Below, one piece after another: positions 27,813-36,758 of a stretch of 64,000 nucleotides of DNA. The stretch's first letter is position 1, and the number at the start of each line of letters is the position of its first letter. The notes beneath the pieces were generated by a model that worked only from the letters and a program-made list of their open reading frames with translations, ran no database searches and was not told the DNA's origin. The DNA lies in NCBI RefSeq assembly GCF_016908145.1, contig NZ_JAFBDI010000004.1, forward strand, positions 1-64,000, given 5' to 3'. The translations under genes and the position numbers were made by a program. The DNA comes from Marinitoga litoralis. GTDB taxonomy: Bacteria; Thermotogota; Thermotogae; Petrotogales; Petrotogaceae.

Positions 27813-28212
27813 ATGAATTTCTAAATGCATTTCTCCAACGCTCTATTCTAGCAAATGAACATTTTAATATTTCTTCAATTTCTTTTGTAGAAAAAGGTTT
27901 TAATAAATAATCATCTGCACCGGCTTCTATTGATTCAAGAACTCTTTCCATAGTGGAATTTCCAGTAATCATAATAACTTGTATAAGTGAATTTAATTCT
28001 TTTACTTTTTTTAAAAATTCAAATGCATCAAGTCCAGGCATTACTATATCTAATAAAACTATATGGTATTGATCTTCATTAATCTTTTTTAATGCAACAT
28101 CAGCATTTTCTGCAGTCTGTATTCTAGTGTTTTCAAAATTCAATTCTATATAATCTTTTAAAACCTCTCTAATTCCTGGTTCGTCATCAACAATTAATAC
28201 TTTCCAAGCCAT
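27808..28212 (-). CDS. Single-domain response regulator
   Basis: 134 aa receiver domain with a short basic C-terminal helix. Acid pocket Asp9-Asp10, phosphoacceptor Asp55 (LLDIVMPG), Thr in MITGNS and Lys in LLKPF are present. The C-terminal IERWRNAF helix resembles that of the receiver at 42395 (VERVKRWKK), so the two may share a type of target. It begins 2 nt after the histidine kinase stop in a CheX-kinase-regulator operon. Confidence 0.92.
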   Translation of the reverse strand: MAWKVLIVDDEPGIREVLKDYIELNFENTRIQTAENADVALKKINEDQYHIVLLDIVMPGLDAFEFLKKVKELNSLIQVIMITGNSTMERVLESIEAGADDYLLKPFSTKEIEEILKCSFARIERWRNAFRNSF

Positions 28213-28214
28213 AG

Positions 28215-29519
28215 TTATTCCTCCCTTATTTTAGGAATTTTTAATATAAATTTAGTTCCTTTATTTACCTCACTCTCAACATTAATTTCAATTTTATGTT
28301 TTAAACATATATTGTATACAAAAAATAATCCATATCCCATACCATGTTTGGATTTTGTAGTAAAAAATGGTTCAAATATTCTTTTAATATTTTCTTTTGG
28401 AATACCCTCACCATTATCTTCAACTGTTACTGTATATAGTTTTGAAAATTCACTAATATTAATATTAACTAATCCATTATAATTTTCTCCAATAGCTTCA
28501 ATAGCATTTTCTATTAAATTAGAAAAAACAATCATAAGCTCTTGTTTGTTTCCCATGATATAACAAGGTGTGTTGCTATGATTGAAATCAATTTTAATAT
28601 TAGAAGGTGCCTTGTGTCGCATAAATCTAACAACATCATTAATTGTTTCAATTAAATCAATTTTTGATTGTGATTTTTCTCCTTTTACTAATGATCTAAA
28701 TAACCCCGTTATTTCTATAATTCTATATATATTTTCTACTATACTATTTAAATATGGTTTATATTTTTCTTCAATTAAATTATCTAACATCTCTGCTTTC
28801 ATTAAAACTATAGATAATGGATTATTTATTTCATGAAACATACCAACAATTAAATTATTTGCAATTTCTAAATATTCAAATACATTTGAACCATCTTTTT
28901 TTGATACATAGTCATATGTTTTTTCAATGTATTTTGATAAAACATCAATAGAATTATTAATATATGGAATTAAGTTTAATGGAATATCATTATTTAACTC
29001 ATAATAATAAATTTTATCATAAAATTCAACGTAGTAATTTCCAAATTCTTCTGTTGATATTGAAGAAACAAATCCACTGTTTTTTATTAAATCAAGCATA
29101 TTATCTATTAATTCTTCTTTTGACAAATATTGTAAAGAAAGCAAGAAAGAGAATGAATTATAGTAAAAATCCAAAATACTATACAAGTATTTTAGCTTAG
29201 TATTTACATTTATTTCAGAAAAATATTCTTTTGTTTTTGGATATAGCTCTAAAATATACTTTTCGTTATTTATTTGATGCAAATTAATAGTAAAATAATT
29301 GTCGCTATTTAATATCTTTTTATTCTTTTTTTCAGAAATGTATAAAGTAGAATTATTATCTAAAACTGTTTTAATGCTCGATTGGAAATTTGGATTAATT
29401 ATATCAAATATATTATTCCCCTTAAAAAAAGCATTAAAAGAAAAATTGCTTTTAATAATATTCCCAGATTTATCAAGTATAGCAACAGGAATATTTAGAT
29501 TGTTAATATCAATTTTCAT
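28215..29519 (-). CDS. Soluble PAS-type sensor histidine kinase
   Basis: 434 aa. A PAS-like domain at the N-terminus (IPVAILDKSGNIIKSN) and a helical middle part precede the kinase core: H-box FHEINNPLS (near 227), N-box NLIENAIEAI, DNGEGIP, FFTTKSKHGMGYGL. No membrane helix. The next gene is its likely receiver partner; the preceding CheX-like phosphatase overlaps its start by 11 nt. The operon diverges from the large chemosensory operon, so it may be a dedicated input or output branch. Confidence 0.9.
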   Translation of the reverse strand: MKIDINNLNIPVAILDKSGNIIKSNFSFNAFFKGNNIFDIINPNFQSSIKTVLDNNSTLYISEKKNKKILNSDNYFTINLHQINNEKYILELYPKTKEYFSEINVNTKLKYLYSILDFYYNSFSFLLSLQYLSKEELIDNMLDLIKNSGFVSSISTEEFGNYYVEFYDKIYYYELNNDIPLNLIPYINNSIDVLSKYIEKTYDYVSKKDGSNVFEYLEIANNLIVGMFHEINNPLSIVLMKAEMLDNLIEEKYKPYLNSIVENIYRIIEITGLFRSLVKGEKSQSKIDLIETINDVVRFMRHKAPSNIKIDFNHSNTPCYIMGNKQELMIVFSNLIENAIEAIGENYNGLVNINISEFSKLYTVTVEDNGEGIPKENIKRIFEPFFTTKSKHGMGYGLFFVYNICLKHKIEINVESEVNKGTKFILKIPKIREE

Positions 29520-30009
29520 TATTTATCTCCTCGCTAAATGCAAATAATAAATAACCAGAGATATTCTGAGATTTAATTTCAAACTTTATTGTAGTACCAT
29601 TAATTAAATCATTTTCTATTTCGGAGAATGAATATAATATTGGTGGTGTAAAAACCAAGTTTTTTTCGTTTTCTGCTATTATACTAATAATATTCCCACA
29701 AATAATATTTCCTATTTCTAAAAACGAATCTAACACATCTTCTGGTTGAATATTTTCAATGTTATTAAAGTTTTCTATAATACCCAAGAATTTTAAAAAG
29801 TCTGATGATAATAAAGTGAAATAGAATTTCCAACTTTTATTTTCACTTTTTGCAGATTGATGCATTATGTAATAATTACTATTTACAATATCGCTTAATT
29901 TAGTGACTTTGATAGGAGTTGTACTCATATCAATATCCATTCCAGTTAACTCTTTTATAATATTCTTAGATTTTTCAATTCCTTGTTTTAGTATTTCATC
30001 ATTTATCAT
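29509..30009 (-). CDS. CheX/CheC-like phosphatase
   Basis: 166 aa. The segment DSFLEIGNIICGNIISI followed by a proline pair (VFTPPI) matches the CheC/CheX/FliY catalytic signature, in which Glu and Asn of ExxN act on a phosphorylated receiver. Overall length fits CheX. It probably dephosphorylates the receiver encoded two genes downstream or CheY of the divergent operon. TCACCTC on the plus strand (GAGGTGA on the coding strand) lies just before the start. It is first in the operon, behind an extended -10. Confidence 0.75.
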   Translation of the reverse strand: MINDEILKQGIEKSKNIIKELTGMDIDMSTTPIKVTKLSDIVNSNYYIMHQSAKSENKSWKFYFTLLSSDFLKFLGIIENFNNIENIQPEDVLDSFLEIGNIICGNIISIIAENEKNLVFTPPILYSFSEIENDLINGTTIKFEIKSQNISGYLLFAFSEEINNEN

Positions 30010-30038
30010 ATAATCACCTCGGTGTAATTTGCAATATA

Positions 30039-30047
30039 ATTATATCA
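30039..30047 (-). promoter_or_regulatory. Extended -10 promoter for the CheX-kinase-regulator operon
   Basis: TGATATAAT on the minus strand, about 30 nt before the CheX-like start and back to back with the chemosensory promoter. Confidence 0.55.
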
Positions 30048-30077
30048 TAATTTTTGATAAAAAAATATACTAAAATG

Positions 30078-30086
30078 TGATATAAT
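30078..30086 (+). promoter_or_regulatory. Extended -10 promoter for the chemosensory operon
   Basis: TGATATAAT at 30078-30086; its core and TGn element are identical to the divergent promoter. It is followed by about 50 nt of leader before the first gene. Confidence 0.6.
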
Positions 30087-30136
30087 TTTAATAAAGACTT
30101 GTATTTTTTAATAAAACTTGCATTGGGGGAATAAGT

Positions 30137-31183
30137 ATGGATATTAATGAAATGTTATTTTCATCAGATATAAAAGATAAATTAAAAGCTATAGAGTATA
30201 TAGCGGAAAATAAATTAAATGAATATGCAAAAGACTTATTTAAAATGCTTAAATATGAGAATGATACTATAATACAGGAAGCAATTATAAGCACTTTAAA
30301 ACAATTGGATTTAGAAAAAGTGCCTAATGAAGTGTTTTTAGAGCTACTGCAAAGCGAAAAATTATTATTAAAAGAATTTGCACTTTCTCTTTTAAGTATT
30401 TCTAAGAAATTAGATGTATTAGGAAATTTAATTAATAGTGAAGATAAAGATGTTAGAAAGTATGCATTAGATGCATTATATAGAACAAAAGATAAAGAAG
30501 CTATTAAATATATAGCTAAATGTTTGGATGATAAAGATATAAATAATAAAATAGCAGCTATAGAATATTTAGGATTAATGGGTGCAAATGAATATGCAGA
30601 AAAAATCGCTCAAATTTTAAAAAACACAAATAATCCATTTTTAATAACAACTATATTAGAATCTTTAAGCATAATAGGTGATGAAAAGTCAGACACTATA
30701 ATTAAAGAAAAATTTAAAGAAATAAAAAGTCCTCATTTTATTATACCGTATGCAAAATATATTTTTAATAAAAAGGACGTTTTTAGAAGTGTTGAGTTTT
30801 TTGAAAAATGTGAATATAAACATTTGGTAATAAAAGAATTTTTGGATTATTTACATAAAAATAATAAAAAGATAAAGTTATATGCTAAATTAAAAAAACG
30901 AGTAATATCTATTTTAAAAGACTTATTAAAAAACAAATTATATCATATGTATACAAATGATATTTTAATTCTTATAAATCTTTTTACTGAAGACGGTATA
31001 GAAGAATTATTAAAAGAACATATTGAAATTTTAAATGAAGAAGGAATAATGGCTGCAGTTGAAATAATCAATGAAAGAAAATTAAAATCATTTAAAGATA
31101 TTCTCCAAAAAATTAAAGATAATTATTCAGAAGAAACAAGGATGATTATTGAAGAAACATTAATGGAGATGGAAAGATGGTAG
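30137..31183 (+). CDS. HEAT-repeat scaffold protein
   Basis: 348 aa, entirely helical, with recurring repeats of about 30 residues (for example DKDVRKYALDALYRTKDKEA and DKDINNKIAAIEYLG). These are HEAT/PBS-lyase-type repeats, used as protein-binding solenoids. No enzyme motif. It is first in the chemosensory operon, and its last codons overlap cheR by 7 nt. HEAT proteins occur beside some chemosensory clusters, but its partner here is unknown. Confidence 0.82.
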   Translation: MDINEMLFSSDIKDKLKAIEYIAENKLNEYAKDLFKMLKYENDTIIQEAIISTLKQLDLEKVPNEVFLELLQSEKLLLKEFALSLLSISKKLDVLGNLINSEDKDVRKYALDALYRTKDKEAIKYIAKCLDDKDINNKIAAIEYLGLMGANEYAEKIAQILKNTNNPFLITTILESLSIIGDEKSDTIIKEKFKEIKSPHFIIPYAKYIFNKKDVFRSVEFFEKCEYKHLVIKEFLDYLHKNNKKIKLYAKLKKRVISILKDLLKNKLYHMYTNDILILINLFTEDGIEELLKEHIEILNEEGIMAAVEIINERKLKSFKDILQKIKDNYSEETRMIIEETLMEMERW

Positions 31184-31995
31184 AAGATTATAAAAAAATA
31201 AGAGATTATATATATGAAAAAACAGGTATATATGTTGAAGAAAAAAGATTATATTTTTTTAAAAATCGAGTATTTAAAAGAATGAAAAATATTGGTATAG
31301 AAGATCCTAATATATATTATAACTTTTTAGTTAATGGCGAATATTCAAAAATGGAATTAAATAAATTGATTAGTGAAATTACAGTTAATGAAACATATTT
31401 TTTTAGAGAATTTCCTCAATTAAAGGTTTTTGCAGAATATGCATTAAAAGATGTAATTAATAGGAAAAACAATAAAACAATAAAGGTATTATCTGCAGGA
31501 TGTGCTTCTGGAGAGGAGCCATATACATTATCAATAATTCTGAAAGAGATGTTAGATAGTGATTTTGATTATATAATTGATGCATTTGATATTGATCCTA
31601 TAATGATTTTAAAAGCTAAAGCGGGAATATATAATGATTATGCAGTTAGAGATGTTCCAAAAGAATATTTAAAAAAATATTTTGAAGAAGATAAAGGAAA
31701 TTATAAAGTAAAGGATATTATAAAAAATAAAGTAAATATATATAATTTAAATTTAGTTGAAGATGAAACATATGAAAAATTAGATGATGACTATGATTTT
31801 ATTTTTTGTAGAAATGTATTTATATATTTTTCAGATGAAATAAGAAAAAATATAATAATGAAGTTTTATGCAATATTAAATGAAGGTGGATATATATTCT
31901 TGGGTCATTCTGAGTCAATAAATAGAATAACGAATGCTTTTAGAGTTATTAAAGCAAATGATTTTATATTATACCAAAAGCCTTATGCGCAATAG
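31177..31995 (+). CDS. cheR: Chemoreceptor methyltransferase CheR
   Basis: 272 aa. It methylates receptor glutamates using S-adenosylmethionine. The N-terminal helical domain (ITVNETYFFREFPQL) is followed by the SAM-binding domain: SAGCASGEEPYTL, ATDI-like AFDIDPIMILKAKAG and DFIFCRNVFIYFS. No C-terminal TPR or receptor-tethering feature. It overlaps the HEAT gene and is 12 nt from cheY. Confidence 0.95.
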   Translation: MVEDYKKIRDYIYEKTGIYVEEKRLYFFKNRVFKRMKNIGIEDPNIYYNFLVNGEYSKMELNKLISEITVNETYFFREFPQLKVFAEYALKDVINRKNNKTIKVLSAGCASGEEPYTLSIILKEMLDSDFDYIIDAFDIDPIMILKAKAGIYNDYAVRDVPKEYLKKYFEEDKGNYKVKDIIKNKVNIYNLNLVEDETYEKLDDDYDFIFCRNVFIYFSDEIRKNIIMKFYAILNEGGYIFLGHSESINRITNAFRVIKANDFILYQKPYAQ

Positions 31996-32007
31996 GAGGG
32001 AAGGTAA

Positions 32008-32382
32008 ATGAATAAAAAGATATTAGTTATAGATGATTCAAAAATGACAAGAAGTTATCATGCAAGTATATTAAAATCTGCAGGGTATGAAGTACTTGAA
32101 GCAGAAGACGGAGCAAAAGCATTAGATGTACTATATAGAGAAGGCAATATAGATCTTATATTAACAGATTTAAATATGCCTAACTTAGATGGTTATACAA
32201 TGATAAAAAAGATTAGAGAAGATGAAAATTATAAGGATTTACCAATAATTATAGTAACTACATTAGACAAATCTACAAATAAAATGAAAGGATTTGAAGT
32301 AGGAGCCAATTTTTATATAGTAAAACCATCAGATCCTGAATCATTAATAGAGAGTGTAAAAATTGCCCTTGGAGAGGATTAA
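32008..32382 (+). CDS. cheY: Response regulator CheY
   Basis: 124 aa single receiver. Asp9-Asp10, phosphoacceptor Asp54 (ILTDLNMP), Thr84 and Lys106 (VKPSD) are in place. It is encoded between CheR and CheA. The stop is one nt before the CheA ATG, with the CheA ribosome site inside its last codons. It may act on a flagellar motor or on the other proteins of this cluster; the sequence does not decide. Confidence 0.93.
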   Translation: MNKKILVIDDSKMTRSYHASILKSAGYEVLEAEDGAKALDVLYREGNIDLILTDLNMPNLDGYTMIKKIREDENYKDLPIIIVTTLDKSTNKMKGFEVGANFYIVKPSDPESLIESVKIALGED

Positions 32383-32383
32383 A

Positions 32384-34261
32384 ATGAAAATGCATTTCGA
32401 TGATAAATTTATTAATGACATGCTAAAAGAGTTTTCTTCTGAAGCCCAAGAAAATATAAATTTAATTGAAGTTAATTTAGTAAATTTAGAAGAAAGTGGA
32501 AATATGAATTTAATAAACACAATAATGAGAGGATTCCATACTCTTAAGGGGTCGTCTAGATTGTTGTTATCTATGGATATTCCAGAAAAATATACAAAAA
32601 AGATAAAAAAAATTGAGGAAATTTCACATAAATTAGAAGATTTATCCTTAACAATTTCAAGTAAAGATGACAAAAACATAGATTTATTATATGACGGATT
32701 AGACTTGATAAAAAAGATTACTAATTCGTTCATTGATGAAAATGTTGATATAGATATATCTAATTATATGATAAATTTCAAAAATATTGATGTGAGAACA
32801 GAAAAAAAACCAAAATTAAATGAAGTTACGAAAAAAATGTTAATTGATTTAAAAGAACAATTTTTTGAGTATTTATTAAATGCAGAAAATTATAATATGT
32901 CTCAAATAAATAGAATGAAAAAACCATTAGAAAACACGTTGAAAAGATTTGGAAATGATAAATTAACCAACAAATTCCAAGAAATCATAAAATGTGTTGA
33001 GAGTAATGATAAAAATAGTATAAGAAATGCAATAACAGAATTTGATAATATATTATTTAATAAACAATCTAAGGAATTTAAAATTGAATTTTCTGATACT
33101 GTTAGGGTAGATGTAAAAAAAATAAATACAATAATGAATTTAGTAAGTGAATTAGTAACTATAAAAAATACATCTTCTTATTTGTTAAAAGAATTATATA
33201 AAGTATCGCCAAAACTACATAAAGAATATACTCAAGTTTTTGCTAATTTAGATAAAATAACAATTAACATTCAAGATCAAATATTGAGTTTAAAAATGAC
33301 TCCAATAAAAGAATTGTTATTTAGATATAAACGATTAATAAGAGAGTTATCTAAAGAAAAAAACAAGGAAATCTCATATGAGTTTTCAGGTGAAAATATA
33401 GAAATAGATAGAATACTATTAGAAAATTTATCCGATCCATTAACTCATATAATTAGAAATGCTATTGATCATGGTATTGAAACTCCACAAGAAAGAAAAA
33501 GCTTGGGTAAAAATGAAGAAGGATTAATAAAAATAAATGTATTTTATGAAAGTGGATATGTTTTTATTGAAATCATTGACGATGGAAAAGGTATAGATAT
33601 AGATAAAATAAAAGAAAGAGCAAAAGAATTAGGATATGATATTAATATTCCAGATGAAGAGATTATAAATTATATATTTGAACCTGGATTTAGTACTGCG
33701 AAAGAAGTTACTGAAATTTCTGGTCGTGGAGTGGGAATGGATATTGTAAAAAATAATATAGAAAAATTAAATGGAAAAGTATACATTGAAACCAAAAAAA
33801 ATCAAGGAACAAAAATAACATTAAAAATCCCAAATTCAATAATAAACATTGATGGGGTTATGGTTTTAATTGATAATGAAAAATATATTTTTCCATTTGA
33901 AGAAATAGATAAGATAATAAAAGTAAACAAAGAAAAAATACATAATTATTCTAATCAAATATTTGTAGAGTATAATGAAGAAATTATTCCTGTTTTTTCA
34001 GGAATTATAGAAAATAAAAAATATACCTTTGAAGAAATTATTAACAAGGAATATAAAAATGATTTAATACCTATTATATTAATTGATAATGGTAATGCCG
34101 GATTATTAGTAGACGAAATTATAGAAGAAAATGAGTTTTTAGTAAAACCCTTGCCAGAATTTTTAAAATATGATTTCATATATGGTTCCACTATATTAGG
34201 AAATGGAGATATAGTATTAATCTTAAAACCATCTGAAATGGTGATACAATGGCAAAAGTAA
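32384..34261 (+). CDS. cheA: Chemotaxis histidine kinase CheA
   Basis: 625 aa. HPt domain with phosphorylated His52 (GFHTLKGSSRL). A second helical stretch near 140-230 takes the place of the usual P2 domain. Then dimerisation (VDVKKINTIMNLVSELVTIKN), ATPase (LSDPLTHIIRNAIDHGIE, DDGKGID, GRGVGMDIVK) and a C-terminal CheW-like coupling domain. GGAG in the end of cheY directs the ATG at 32384; the frame is open to 32363. The ParA-type gene overlaps its 3' end by 13 nt, showing tight coupling. Confidence 0.95.
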   Translation: MKMHFDDKFINDMLKEFSSEAQENINLIEVNLVNLEESGNMNLINTIMRGFHTLKGSSRLLLSMDIPEKYTKKIKKIEEISHKLEDLSLTISSKDDKNIDLLYDGLDLIKKITNSFIDENVDIDISNYMINFKNIDVRTEKKPKLNEVTKKMLIDLKEQFFEYLLNAENYNMSQINRMKKPLENTLKRFGNDKLTNKFQEIIKCVESNDKNSIRNAITEFDNILFNKQSKEFKIEFSDTVRVDVKKINTIMNLVSELVTIKNTSSYLLKELYKVSPKLHKEYTQVFANLDKITINIQDQILSLKMTPIKELLFRYKRLIRELSKEKNKEISYEFSGENIEIDRILLENLSDPLTHIIRNAIDHGIETPQERKSLGKNEEGLIKINVFYESGYVFIEIIDDGKGIDIDKIKERAKELGYDINIPDEEIINYIFEPGFSTAKEVTEISGRGVGMDIVKNNIEKLNGKVYIETKKNQGTKITLKIPNSIINIDGVMVLIDNEKYIFPFEEIDKIIKVNKEKIHNYSNQIFVEYNEEIIPVFSGIIENKKYTFEEIINKEYKNDLIPIILIDNGNAGLLVDEIIEENEFLVKPLPEFLKYDFIYGSTILGNGDIVLILKPSEMVIQWQK

Positions 34262-35022
34262 TAGTTCTTGCTAATAGAAAAGGGGGAAGTGGGAAAACCA
34301 CTCTTGCCTTTAATTTATCCCACGCATTTAAATCAAAAAAAACATTTTCAGAAAAAATATTATTAATAGATTTTGATTCACAAGCACATTCTACAGTTTA
34401 TGCTGGAATTAATCCATTTGATGTGAAGTATGGAATATATGAGATGATTGTAGATTATATTAATACAGGAAAATATAAAGATGGAAAAATTAGTATGCAT
34501 AATATTGATATTATTCCATCAAATCAAAATTTAGCTGCTTTAGAAATAGAATTGGCTCATCATGAGGAAAGAAATTTTGTTTTAAAAGATTTAATAATAG
34601 ATTTTCATAATGAATATGATTATATTTTTATCGATACCCCACCAAGTTTAGGGCTATTAACTATAAATGCTTTAAATGCATCAGATTATTTATTAATCCC
34701 AGTAAAAAGTGATTTCTTATCATTAGTAGGATTATCTCAAATGATGGAAATATATTATAAGGTAAATGTTGAAAATCCTAATTTGAAAATTTTAGGCGTA
34801 ATACCAACAATGGTTGATAAAAGAACAAAAATTTCAAAGGAAATAATAGGTGAGTTAAAGAAAATATTTGGAGATAAAAAAGTATTCACTCCACTTAGAA
34901 ATGATGTAAAACTCATAGAATCATCTAGTCACGGAATACCTATAATTAAATATGCACCAAAATCAAGAGCATCAAGTGATATAAAGAAAATAGCAAAAGA
35001 AATTCAGGAGTTGATTAAATGA
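34249..35022 (+). CDS. ParA/MinD-type ATPase (chemosensory array positioning)
   Basis: 257 aa. The deviant Walker A KGGSGKTT (11-18) with signature Lys11, the switch DFDSQAHST and the Walker B FIDTPPSLG are intact. It lies inside a che operon, overlapping cheA by 13 nt, like ParC of Vibrio and PpfA of Rhodobacter sphaeroides, which distribute chemosensory arrays. No parB or parS-like element is adjacent. The next gene has a ParB-like N-terminal peptide and overlaps by 4 nt. Chromosome segregation is the alternative; context argues against it. Confidence 0.9.
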   Translation: MAKVIVLANRKGGSGKTTLAFNLSHAFKSKKTFSEKILLIDFDSQAHSTVYAGINPFDVKYGIYEMIVDYINTGKYKDGKISMHNIDIIPSNQNLAALEIELAHHEERNFVLKDLIIDFHNEYDYIFIDTPPSLGLLTINALNASDYLLIPVKSDFLSLVGLSQMMEIYYKVNVENPNLKILGVIPTMVDKRTKISKEIIGELKKIFGDKKVFTPLRNDVKLIESSSHGIPIIKYAPKSRASSDIKKIAKEIQELIK

Positions 35023-35309
35023 AAATTTTAGGCCGTGGTTTAGATACTTTTTTTAATTCCGATAATTTATTTAAAAAAGCATTAGAATATGATGATAATG
35101 GAAATATATTTTTTGCATTTCATTATTATATGAAAGCAGCAGAAACAAATGAAGAAATAAAGTCAAAAGCATTAAATAATGCAGCTGTTATTTTAGCTGA
35201 AAATGGATATGAAAAAGAAGCTATTGAATTGTTAAAAAAATCATTAGAAGCTAATCCGGATAACAAAGAAGCAAAAGAAAACCTCGAATATTTGGAGGGA
35301 CTGATTTGA
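35019..35309 (+). CDS. Small TPR protein with ParB-like N-terminal peptide
   Basis: 96 aa. Residues 1-12 read MKILGRGLDTFF, closely resembling the LGRGLxALF peptide with which ParB proteins contact ParA and stimulate its ATPase. Residues 20-90 form about two TPR units (KALNNAAVILAENGYEKEAIELLKKS is canonical); there is no DNA-binding domain. It overlaps the ParA-type gene upstream by 4 nt and the Hsp70-like gene downstream by 4 nt. I infer an adaptor that activates the ATPase and binds array or chaperone through its TPR. Confidence 0.85.
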   Translation: MKILGRGLDTFFNSDNLFKKALEYDDNGNIFFAFHYYMKAAETNEEIKSKALNNAAVILAENGYEKEAIELLKKSLEANPDNKEAKENLEYLEGLI

Positions 35310-36724
35310 TAGTAGGTATAGATTTTGGGACAACGAATTCTTTAATAGCAAATTCAGAAATATTTATTAATGAGAGAGGTAGTAGAATTACACCTTCTAT
35401 AGTTTTTTTTAGAAAAGAAAATGAAATATTAGTAGGTGATTTAGCAAAATCACAAATGTATATAAGACCAGATAGAGTAGTATTAAATGTAAAAAGGGAT
35501 CTTGGAAAAGGAAAAGAATATGTTATATATAATAAGAAATTTAAAGCAGAAGAAATCGCAAGTTTTATTTTTAGAAAATTAAAAAATATAGTAAATGAAG
35601 AAATAACAGATGCAGTAGTTACCGTTCCAGCGTATTTTGATGATAATCAAAGAAATGGAGTATTAGAAGCAGCGTCTTTAGCTGGATTAAATGTAGTAAA
35701 ATTATTAAATGAGCCTGTGGCAGCAGCTATTGCATATGGAATAAATGAAAGAGATAAGAAGGTGTTAGTGCTTGATTTTGGTGGAGGAACTTTTGATATA
35801 ACATTAATGGAAATAAAAGACGATGTTTTTAATGTTATAAAAACTGGAGGAAGTTCAGAACTAGGTGGAATAGATTTTGATAAGGTAATTGTTGATTGGA
35901 TAGTTAATACAATATATGAAAGAGATGGAATAAACTTAGGTGATGATCCTGTTGCATTACAACAAATATATAACCATGTAGAAAGCGCAAAAATAGACTT
36001 ATCTGTTGTAGATAATACTGATATTGTAATTCCATATATTTCAACCTTAAATAATAGACCATATCATTTGAATATAAACATAACTAGAGATATGTTTTTA
36101 AATATATCAAATAACTTAATAAAAAAAATAGAGGATTTAATAAAAGAAAGTGCAAATGATGATATAGATGAAATAATATTTGTAGGTGGATCTTCTAGAT
36201 TATTCTTCTTTAAAGATTTGGTGCAACAAATATTTCCAGATAAAAAGATAATTGCAGATTTAAATCCTGAAGAATTAGTTGTTAAAGGAGCAGGTATATA
36301 CTCTCAGGTTATAGAAGGAAAAAATAATATTATATTAAAGGATATATTGCCGCATTCTCTTGGGGTTTTAGATGATGAAGGAAATTTTATTGAAATATTA
36401 AAAAAAGGCATGCATTATCCTACATCAGAAACAGAAATTTTTACAAATACACAAGATAATCAAGATACAATAATAATTAAGGTTTTACAGAAGAAAAATA
36501 ATGAAATGATTAATCTTGGGAATTTTGAGTTTAAATTTTCTAATAAATGGAAAAAAAACGAAGCTAGAATTGCAGTTAATTTTTCACTTAACATAAATGG
36601 GGTATTAGAAGTAAGTGCAGAAGATATTTATACTGGACAAAGTTTAAATGGGAAAATAACTAATGCCATGGTAAATAGCAGAAAATTAGATACAGTTTTA
36701 ATGAAAAAATATAAGATAATTTAA
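35306..36724 (+). CDS. Lid-less DnaK/Hsp70 paralogue
   Basis: 472 aa. The ATPase domain is complete: GIDFGTTNS, phosphate loop VLDFGGGTFDITL, EPVAAAIAYG, FVGGSSR. A substrate-binding beta domain of about 115 residues follows, but the protein ends where DnaK would start its alpha-helical lid, about 130-150 residues short. It starts at TTG after GGAGGGACTGAT, overlapping the TPR gene. Placement in a chemosensory operon suggests a specialised partner of the TPR protein or receptor, not the housekeeping chaperone. Confidence 0.9.
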   Translation: MIVGIDFGTTNSLIANSEIFINERGSRITPSIVFFRKENEILVGDLAKSQMYIRPDRVVLNVKRDLGKGKEYVIYNKKFKAEEIASFIFRKLKNIVNEEITDAVVTVPAYFDDNQRNGVLEAASLAGLNVVKLLNEPVAAAIAYGINERDKKVLVLDFGGGTFDITLMEIKDDVFNVIKTGGSSELGGIDFDKVIVDWIVNTIYERDGINLGDDPVALQQIYNHVESAKIDLSVVDNTDIVIPYISTLNNRPYHLNINITRDMFLNISNNLIKKIEDLIKESANDDIDEIIFVGGSSRLFFFKDLVQQIFPDKKIIADLNPEELVVKGAGIYSQVIEGKNNIILKDILPHSLGVLDDEGNFIEILKKGMHYPTSETEIFTNTQDNQDTIIIKVLQKKNNEMINLGNFEFKFSNKWKKNEARIAVNFSLNINGVLEVSAEDIYTGQSLNGKITNAMVNSRKLDTVLMKKYKII

Positions 36725-36758
36725 TAATAAAATAACTTAATAGATTGGAGGAAATTCT

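Noticed and set aside
34249-35022. Chromosome-segregation ParA
   Set aside because: It overlaps cheA and is followed by a TPR adaptor, with no parB, parS, gidB or origin features nearby. A chemosensory positioning role fits better, though motifs alone cannot exclude segregation.
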